This document shows, one piece after another, positions 58,578 through 64,000 of a stretch of DNA of 64,000 nucleotides. Position 1 is the first letter of the stretch, and the number at the start of each line of letters is the position of its first letter. This DNA is from JAHFUI01 sp039931615 (lineage in GTDB: Bacteria > Acidobacteriota > Vicinamibacteria > Vicinamibacterales > CAVVIG01): assembly GCA_039931615.1 (NCBI GenBank), contig JBDTRR010000025.1, forward strand, positions 1-64,000, read 5' to 3'. The translations under genes and the position numbers were made by a program. The notes beneath the pieces were generated by a model that saw nothing but the letters and a program-made list of their open reading frames with translations, did no database searches and was not told where the DNA came from.

Positions 58578-59165
58578 CTAGAAGGAGACCCACGACGCAA
58601 AGGGATCGTCGACACGAAGCACCGACTCCTGGTCGAACTGGCGCAGATAGCAGCGCCGGATGCTTTCGATCCGCCGGTTGCTGTCGTTGGCGCTTTCGAT
58701 CGGGTAAAGCAGGATCAGGATGAACGACGCTTCCTTGATGATGTCCCCGGCGGAATCGCTGAACTGACCGTCGCCCTTCACCACAGTCAGGCCGTCCGGA
58801 AAGCGCGGCGTGATTTGACTGTCGAGAAACCCACGGAAGTCGTCGTCGCTCACCGGCGGACCCGCGGGCTTCTCGGTGCCGAAGAACAATTCGGTGCGCG
58901 CGAACGCCAGGGCGCTCTTGCGGCCTGGCGCCGGGATGGGCCGCCGCCGGAAGCCCCTTCGGAAGAAATCGCGCGCGGCGGAGTCGCCGATGACCGGCTT
59001 CGGCTGGGCCGGCAGGCAGGGATCCCTCGCGGTCTCCTCGCTTCCGCCGTCGTCGGACCGCTGCACCTGCGCGCCGCCGTCCGCGCTCACCCGCAGCGGT
59101 GTGGCGGCGAGAACGGTGGCGAGGATCGCGGCGGTGCCAAGGCTCGTGATCAGTCGTCGTTTCAT
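58578..59165 (-). CDS. DUF3574 exported protein
   Basis: 195 residues from the ATG at 59165 (GGAGGAGAC upstream). A signal peptide (1-28) precedes an acidic linker and the DUF3574 domain: ALAFARTELFFGTEKPAGPPVSDDDFRGFLDSQITPRFPDGLTVVKGDGQF and IIKEASFILILLYPIESANDSNRRIESIRRCYLRQFDQESVLRVDDP. The family is common in proteobacteria as exported proteins of unknown function. Confidence 0.88.
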   Translation of the reverse strand: MKRRLITSLGTAAILATVLAATPLRVSADGGAQVQRSDDGGSEETARDPCLPAQPKPVIGDSAARDFFRRGFRRRPIPAPGRKSALAFARTELFFGTEKPAGPPVSDDDFRGFLDSQITPRFPDGLTVVKGDGQFSDSAGDIIKEASFILILLYPIESANDSNRRIESIRRCYLRQFDQESVLRVDDPFASWVSF

Positions 59166-59197
59166 CGGTGTCTCCTCCTGTTCGATTGATGTGAACG

Positions 59198-60373
59198 TCA
59201 CGCTTCTTCGGCCAGCGCATAACGGGGATTGGCGGCCAGGCACTCCGCCTCGGGCAGCCCGAGCTCCTTCCGGACGATGTTGGCGCCCCGCACGATCGAG
59301 ACCATCTTGTAGAACGCGATCCGCCGGCTCATGCCTTCGCGGCCGAAGCCGCAATCGCTGGTCAGGATCAGCCGGTCGGCCGGGATGTGCGTCAGCGCCC
59401 GGCGAATGAGGTCCGCGACCTGCTCGGGACGCTCGACCTGCAGGTTGCGGTGGTCGACGACGCCGATGGCGACCTTCTTGTCCGTGATCAGACGCCCGAT
59501 CGCTTCGAGGTCCATCCCGTCGCTGGTGGCGCATTCGAACGTCAGCACGTCGACATCGAGCTGGTTGAGATACGGCAGCGCCGCCTGGTAGGACTGGTTG
59601 GTCGCGAACAGGCGCTGCTGCGCGGGATTGCCCCAGCAGGTGTGCGCCCACACTTCGGTCAGGTCGCGCAGTCCCCGAACGGTGTCATTGAAGATCTCGA
59701 CGAAGAATTCGACCCCCAGCTGGGCGCCGCCGCCGCGCTGGATTCCGACCAGATGGATGTTCGGCTCCTCCATCTGGATGATGGCGCAGCCGGCGCCGGC
59801 CAGTTCCAGCAGCTCGTCGCGCATCGCCGCGCTGACGGCGCGAATCAGCGACTCCTGATCGGGGTAGTAGTCGTTGCCGACCGAGATGCCGATCAACTCC
59901 GGCGTGATGGTGCCGAACTTCACCGGCCGGCCGGTCATCCCCTGGGCGACCTTCCACAGCGACGCGTACTGCAGCGGCCCGCGTTCGATCCGGTCGACGC
60001 AGCGTGGCATCACGCGGCTTTCCATCACCTCGAAGATGATGTCGCCCTTGCCGGTGCCGCCGTAGCCCTTCCGCACCCGGTGATAGTCGCCGCCGCCCAG
60101 GCCCTTGAAGCGGCGGGCCGGATATTGAAACCAGCTCATGCCGCCAACGTCGGTGTCGAACCGGGCATCGCCGTCGGTCACGATGTCGAGGCCGGCCCGC
60201 TCCTGGTCGCGAAGATTGGTCCCGACCGCATCGGTGTACTGCTCGCGAAACCGCGCGTCCGCGATCGCGTCCCGGAACGGCCGCGCCGCGAGATTTTCGG
60301 TGTACCAGCTCGGCCGGGGCAGGGATCCGGTGATGGTCGCCGGCAGCAGCAGGTCCTTCGTCGCTTTGATCAT
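59198..60373 (-). CDS. MetE C-terminal-like methyltransferase (cobalamin-independent methionine synthase family)
   Basis: 391 residues, the size of the short single-domain MetE-like enzymes. ITGSLPRPSWYTENL, DIVTDGDARFDT, QMEEPNIHL and FECATSDGMDLEAIG follow the family. Zinc ligands fit HTCWGN (His and Cys), an Glu region and the late SDCGFGREGM (Cys). Enzymes of this shape transfer methyl groups to homocysteine or thiols, often without the N-terminal folate-binding half. The donor and acceptor are unknown. Confidence 0.85.
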   Translation of the reverse strand: MIKATKDLLLPATITGSLPRPSWYTENLAARPFRDAIADARFREQYTDAVGTNLRDQERAGLDIVTDGDARFDTDVGGMSWFQYPARRFKGLGGGDYHRVRKGYGGTGKGDIIFEVMESRVMPRCVDRIERGPLQYASLWKVAQGMTGRPVKFGTITPELIGISVGNDYYPDQESLIRAVSAAMRDELLELAGAGCAIIQMEEPNIHLVGIQRGGGAQLGVEFFVEIFNDTVRGLRDLTEVWAHTCWGNPAQQRLFATNQSYQAALPYLNQLDVDVLTFECATSDGMDLEAIGRLITDKKVAIGVVDHRNLQVERPEQVADLIRRALTHIPADRLILTSDCGFGREGMSRRIAFYKMVSIVRGANIVRKELGLPEAECLAANPRYALAEEA

Positions 60374-60441
60374 CGGGGGCTACTATAGTCGCTCGATGTC
60401 GCCGGGGCGGCTGTAAGATCAGACCCCTGGGAGACAGACCG

Positions 60442-60864
60442 ATGCGCATCCTGACCGCCGTCGTGTTCGCTGCCGCGGTGCTGTCCGGGGGACCGGGCGC
60501 CTCGGCGCAGACCAGCAGCTACAAGGCGCGGCTGGCGCCGGTGCCGGTAGCGAACTCGCGGGACGGGATCACCGGATTGGGATCGGCCAGCGCCACGCTG
60601 GCCGGACGCAGCCTGTCGGTTCGAGGCACCTTCGACGGGATGAAGAGTGCGGCGACGATTGCGCAGATTCATCTCGGGCCGCGCGGGATTCGCGGCCCGG
60701 TGATGTTCGATCTCAAGCTGACGAAGGGCACCAGCGGCACGCTGATCGGTACCTTCGCGCTCACGCCGGAACAGGTCGAGGCGGTGAAAGCGGGTCGATT
60801 CTACATCCAGGTGCACAGTGAGAGTGCGCCGGAAGGGAACCTGTGGGGATGGTTGCTGCCATGA
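60442..60864 (+). CDS. CHRD-domain exported protein
   Basis: 140 residues with GGGAGA upstream and a signal peptide (1-23). The CHRD domain is seen in SYKARLAPVPVANSRDGITGLGSASATL, IAQIHLGPRGIRGPVMFDLKL, FALTPEQVEAVKAGRFYIQVHSE and PEGNLWGWL. CHRD folds bind metal in some proteins and occur in spore/matrix proteins. It overlaps the DUF4412 gene by 4 nt. Confidence 0.87.
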   Translation: MRILTAVVFAAAVLSGGPGASAQTSSYKARLAPVPVANSRDGITGLGSASATLAGRSLSVRGTFDGMKSAATIAQIHLGPRGIRGPVMFDLKLTKGTSGTLIGTFALTPEQVEAVKAGRFYIQVHSESAPEGNLWGWLLP

Positions 60865-61682
60865 AACGCTGCCTGGCTGTCTGCGCGCTCGTCGCGCTGG
60901 GGTCCGCCGCGGTCCGCGCGGACGTGACGGTCACGACGGAAGTGACCATCGACGGCCCGATGGCGGCGATGATGAGCGGCGCGATGCCGCGCCTGATCAT
61001 GCGGGTCAAGGGCAACAAGGCGCGCACCGACATCGAGGTGATGGGCCAGAGCATGGCGACCATCACCGACCTGACCACGCGGCAGGTAACCGTGCTGACG
61101 GCGGGCCAGAAGACCGCCCAGGTGTTCGATGCCGCCCGGCTGCAGGGCCAGGTGGCGGGCGCCCCGGCGCCGCCCAGGTTCGACGCCACGTTCGAGCCGA
61201 CCGGCAAGACCCAGACGATTGCCGGACAGCTCTGCGAGCAGTTCTCGTTCTCGACCTCGATGGACATGGCGCAGTTCGGCTCGTTCGCCCCGCAGATGCC
61301 CAAGGAAGCGCTGGAGATGCTCCAAGGCGCGAAGATGGTCACCAAAGGGGTGGTCTGGGTGGCGAAGAGCGCGCCGGGCGCCGCCGAGTACGCGGCCTAC
61401 ATGAAGGCCGCAATGGCGGCCAACCTGCTCTCGCCGCCGGTGACCGGCGGCGGGCCGGCGCAGGGCAACCTCGACCAGGCGATGCGGCTGTTCGGCCAGG
61501 CCGACGGCATCGCCTACCTGTCGGAGGCCGAGCTGTCGCTCGAAGGCAACGCGCCCATCCTCGAAATGCTCAAACAGATGGCGACGATGAAGATGACCAA
61601 CAAGGTCACCGACGTCTCGGTGGCGCCGATCGGCGACGATCAGTTCGTCGTCCCGGCCGACTACACCGTGACCAGGCCGTAG
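60861..61682 (+). CDS. DUF4412 exported protein
   Basis: 273 residues from the ATG at 60861, inside the stop of the CHRD gene. Signal peptide (1-20), then DUF4412 features: VTTEVTIDGPMAAMMSGAMPRLIMRVKGNKARTDIEVMGQSMATITDLTTRQVTVL, FEPTGKTQTIAGQLCEQFSFST and VWVAKSAPGAAEYAAYMKA. The family is proposed to report or bind metal; function unproven. The middle region is rich in Met, which may bind metal. Confidence 0.85.
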   Translation: MKRCLAVCALVALGSAAVRADVTVTTEVTIDGPMAAMMSGAMPRLIMRVKGNKARTDIEVMGQSMATITDLTTRQVTVLTAGQKTAQVFDAARLQGQVAGAPAPPRFDATFEPTGKTQTIAGQLCEQFSFSTSMDMAQFGSFAPQMPKEALEMLQGAKMVTKGVVWVAKSAPGAAEYAAYMKAAMAANLLSPPVTGGGPAQGNLDQAMRLFGQADGIAYLSEAELSLEGNAPILEMLKQMATMKMTNKVTDVSVAPIGDDQFVVPADYTVTRP

Positions 61683-61708
61683 TACGCCGTCAATCGTGGA
61701 GTCGGATC

Positions 61709-63292
61709 ATGAACGTCCTGCTGCTGTCGATGCCGGATTCGTTCGAACACATGCCGGCGGTCGCGATCCGGATGCCGAACGGCGCGCTGGCCTCGCTGGC
61801 CGGTAATATCGATCCCCACCACCACGTCTCGATCGCGGATCTGATCCTGGTGCAGTCGAGTGTCCAGGACACGGTCGAACGGCTCCTCCGCGATCTGCAG
61901 CCCGACGTCGTCGGCCTGTCGGTGATGACGTTCCAGCGCACCACCGCGTTGCGCATCGCCCGCCTGATTCGGGCCCGTCGCCCGGAGACGCAGATCGTCG
62001 CCGGCGGCTACGACCCGAGCCTGGCGCCGGATGCCTATGCGGCGTGTCCGGAGATCGGGTTCATCGTCCGCGGCGAGGGCGAGCAGACGTTTCGCGAGCT
62101 GCTGCGCGCGCTCGAGGGGCGGATCGGGTTCGAGACGGTGGCCGGGCTGTCGTACCGGACCTCGGCCGGCGTCATCCGTAACGCCGATCGGCCAATCGCC
62201 CGCCTCGCCGCCGATCCGCCGCGCCTGCCCAATCGCGGCGCCCGCGTCATCGGCGGCTACACGCTGCTCGGCCGGCCGGTCGACGTGGTCGAGACGTCGA
62301 GGGGCTGCACCTTCGACTGCAGTTTCTGCTCGATCATCGAGATGCGCGGCCGCAACTTTCACACCTATCCGATCGAGCGGGTGCTCGCCGACATCGGCGA
62401 CGCCAGACGGCATGGCGCCAGGGCGATCTTTCTCGTCGACGACAACATCACGCTGGACGTCCGCCGCTTCGCCGCGCTGTGCCAGGCGATCATCGACAGC
62501 GGCTTCGACGACACCGAGTATTTCGTCCAGGCGATGACCTCGCCGATCGCCCAGCACGGCGCGTCGCTCGCCCCGCTGATGCAACGCGCCGGGTTCCGGT
62601 ATGTCTTCCTCGGCATCGAGAACATCCTCGAGGACGATCTCGCGTTTCTCAAGGCGGGCGCCAAGAACGCCCGCCGCGATCACGGCCGCCCGGCGGGCAA
62701 CGCCACCATCGACGCGATCGATCATCTGCATCGCCATGGCCTGTTCGTGGTCGGCGGTCTGATCGTCGGCAATCCAGACGATACCCGGGCCTCGATCGAC
62801 GCCAACCTGGCGTTCGCGCGCCGCTACGTCGACTGGCCGTACCTGCAGCATCCGACGCCGTACCCCGGCACGCCGATGACGCGCGAGTTCGTCGAACGCG
62901 ATCTCGTCGTCGACCATGATGTTGCCCACTACGACGGGACGACCGCCGTGGTCCGGACCGCGCACCTGGCGGCGGACGAGGTCGAATTCCTGCGCTGGCG
63001 GGCCGAACGCTGGATGAAGGTGCGGCACATGCCGGCCGCGTTTGCGCACAGTCCCGGGTTCGTCCTGCGCCACGGACTGGCGATGCTGGCGCACACATTC
63101 ACGGGAACGAGCCTGCGATCGGTGCTCGGATTGGAAGACGAGCGGACGGTGTTCGATCGGTATCGCGATCGGAGAAGACAGGTGCGTGATCGCCTGATGC
63201 CGGAGCCGGTCCTGGCGATGGAGTCCGCGGCGGCCGTCGTCGCAGACGATTGCTCGCGTGGTGACACGAGATCCCGTGCGACGGCATCCTGA
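61709..63292 (+). CDS. B12-binding radical SAM protein
   Basis: 527 residues from the ATG at 61709. An N-terminal cobalamin-binding-type Rossmann domain (LQPDVVGLSVMTFQRTTALRIARLIR, QIVAGGYDPSL) comes first. The radical SAM core follows, with C200-C204-C207 (SRGCTFDCSFCSI). YFVQAMTSPIAQHGASLAPLMQRAGFRYVFLGIEN and GLIVGNPDDTRASIDANLAFAR follow the family, with a C-terminal FLRWRAERWMKVRHMP helix. Members methylate or couple unactivated carbons. The substrate is unknown. It starts 26 nt after the DUF4412 gene. Confidence 0.92.
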   Translation: MNVLLLSMPDSFEHMPAVAIRMPNGALASLAGNIDPHHHVSIADLILVQSSVQDTVERLLRDLQPDVVGLSVMTFQRTTALRIARLIRARRPETQIVAGGYDPSLAPDAYAACPEIGFIVRGEGEQTFRELLRALEGRIGFETVAGLSYRTSAGVIRNADRPIARLAADPPRLPNRGARVIGGYTLLGRPVDVVETSRGCTFDCSFCSIIEMRGRNFHTYPIERVLADIGDARRHGARAIFLVDDNITLDVRRFAALCQAIIDSGFDDTEYFVQAMTSPIAQHGASLAPLMQRAGFRYVFLGIENILEDDLAFLKAGAKNARRDHGRPAGNATIDAIDHLHRHGLFVVGGLIVGNPDDTRASIDANLAFARRYVDWPYLQHPTPYPGTPMTREFVERDLVVDHDVAHYDGTTAVVRTAHLAADEVEFLRWRAERWMKVRHMPAAFAHSPGFVLRHGLAMLAHTFTGTSLRSVLGLEDERTVFDRYRDRRRQVRDRLMPEPVLAMESAAAVVADDCSRGDTRSRATAS

Positions 63293-63304
63293 CGGACAGT
63301 CCAC

Positions 63305-63407
63305 GTACGTAGTGTCCCGCTTCAGCCGAACCGTGATCTTTTTCCGTACGTAGTGTCCGCCTTCAGGCGGACCTCGCAGGGTCCGGCTAAAGCCGGGACA
63401 CTACGTA
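63305..63407. repeat. cluster of TACGTAGTGTCC palindromic repeats, three units
   Basis: Units at 63305-63330, 63347-63372 (GTCCGCC-TTCA-GGCGGAC) and, inverted, 63380-63407 (GTCCGGC-TAAA-GCCGGGAC plus ACTACGTA). The stem sequence varies while pairing is largely kept. Confidence 0.75.
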
Positions 63408-63481
63408 CAAACCGAAGTGCCAGTGCTACGGCGGAGGTCGGACGCCACGGGCAAACGGGAGGCGCGCTGCGGCGCTCGCCC

Positions 63482-64000
63482 TCAGCGCTTGAGCTTGTCG
63501 AGCAGCGCCCGGGCTGTCGCCTTGTACTGCTGATTCTCCGGATCCCACTCCGCGTCGAACGGCGCCGCCAGCGCCGCCTCCAGTTCAGCTCTCGCCTCCG
63601 CGTTCCGCCGATCGGCGACCAGCAGCTCGGCGAGAAACACGTGCGAGACGGTGCTGTGCGGACTGTATTTCAGCGAAGCGCGAAGATGTTCTTCCGCCAG
63701 TTTCCGGTTGCCGCCCATCAGCGTCGGCACCTTGGAATACCAGCGGCCGAGGGCGCGATCAGCCGATCCCTGCATGAACGAGGGGTCGATCCGCAGAACG
63801 GTCTCGAGCTCCTCCTTGATCGGCTTGCGATATTTCATCCCCGCGCGCATGCCGTAGGACTCGGCGATGGCGCCCATGTTCGCGGCGAGCCAGAAATGGC
63901 CTTCCGGACGGTCGGGAGCGACCGACACGGCGGCGCTCCCCGCCTCGACGCCGGCCTCGAGAAAGCGCCGCCGCTCCGCCTCGGGGGCGTGTCCACCGAG
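63482..64000 (-). CDS. TPR/TRAP T-component-like protein, N-terminus cut by window edge
   Basis: The frame is open from base 64000 to the stop at 63482 (172 residues). Visible repeats: PEGHFWLAANMGAIAESYGMRAGMKYRKPIKEELETVLRIDPSFMQGSADRALGRWY, and LMGGNRKLAEEHLRASLKYSPHSTVSHVFLAELL. This matches TPR proteins such as the TRAP-transporter T component (TatT-like). A GTG at 63928 is not the true start because coding sequence continues upstream. Confidence 0.75.
   Translation of the reverse strand, partial: LGGHAPEAERRRFLEAGVEAGSAAVSVAPDRPEGHFWLAANMGAIAESYGMRAGMKYRKPIKEELETVLRIDPSFMQGSADRALGRWYSKVPTLMGGNRKLAEEHLRASLKYSPHSTVSHVFLAELLVADRRNAEARAELEAALAAPFDAEWDPENQQYKATARALLDKLKR

Noticed and set aside
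60818..61708. Upstream extension of the radical SAM frame
   Set aside because: It overlaps the DUF4412 gene in another frame and has a Gly/Arg/Asp-rich shadow composition. The ATG at 61709 gives the family N-terminus.
1..64000. tRNA or rRNA genes, prophage, integrase or full insertion sequence
   Set aside because: No TPsiC-type or rRNA-like sequence and no transposase or phage motif was seen on either strand by eye.

Overview
The window looks like a piece of chromosome from an uncultured or little-studied Acidobacteriota, most likely the Vicinamibacteria lineage. This is an inference from gene content and style: GC-rich, codon-biased genes; a TonB receptor with an N-terminal carboxypeptidase-like domain; PQQ and sorbosone-type dehydrogenases; DUF6152 and the GRW(D/E)GDT secreted family; a tct/tcu carboxylate locus; and many dispersed short palindromic repeats. 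No rRNA, tRNA, CRISPR array, transposase or phage gene was found. I count 57 protein genes, two of them cut by the window edges.

Layout. 1-5400: a truncated alpha/beta hydrolase, DinB, a secreted GRWDGDT-family protein, a PQQ dehydrogenase, and a DUF5671 membrane protein with a small partner. 5475-12829: DAHP synthase, Nudix, a di-haem cytochrome, a TPR protein, an Fsr-type MFS exporter and an EcsC-family protein. 12975-17857: small conserved proteins, a GlcG/HbpS-like protein, a sorbosone dehydrogenase lying between two direct repeats, an NHL propeller and a second GRWEGDT paralogue. 18027-24476: the most coherent system, tcuA-tcuB-tctC-tctB-tctA on the minus strand, with a divergent Tat-exported arylmalonate-decarboxylase-like enzyme. 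24631-32862: an FKBP lipoprotein, a large PAS hybrid histidine kinase, a TonB-dependent receptor, a small membrane protein and a cytochrome c. 32880-38657: Lhr helicase, pirin, bacilliredoxin. 38358-46802: a secreted metalloprotease, a LytS/LytTR two-component pair, a beta-lactamase-fold protein lacking its catalytic residues, an outer-membrane barrel, DUF4390, a thiol dioxygenase, an NTF2-like protein and argG. 46897-53659: an lmo0937-type peptide, an extradiol (VOC) dioxygenase, two esterases, DUF6152, a third GRWDGNT paralogue and a HOT-type iron alcohol dehydrogenase. 53844-64000: a MITE-like element, a secreted HELRH protein, a LIC_10091-like protein, a LuxR regulator beside an HtrA-fold protein without its catalytic triad, an LLM flavoenzyme, DUF3574, a MetE-like methyltransferase, a CHRD/DUF4412/B12-radical-SAM cluster and a truncated TPR protein.

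The genes suggest an aerobic heterotroph with a large periplasmic repertoire. It appears to import di- or tricarboxylates through the Tct system and oxidise them through TcuA/TcuB. It also oxidises sugars or alcohols in the periplasm with quinoproteins feeding c-type cytochromes.

The intergenic DNA is unusually structured. I see strict 7-nt-period AT-rich arrays (TTGTGAA and variants) at the 3' ends of genes in a consistent orientation, three copies of a two-hairpin repeat, a MITE whose end supplies a gene's stop codon, and several palindrome families. Some repeats have entered coding frames. Several genes have a -10-like hexamer only 5-7 nt before the start codon and look leaderless.
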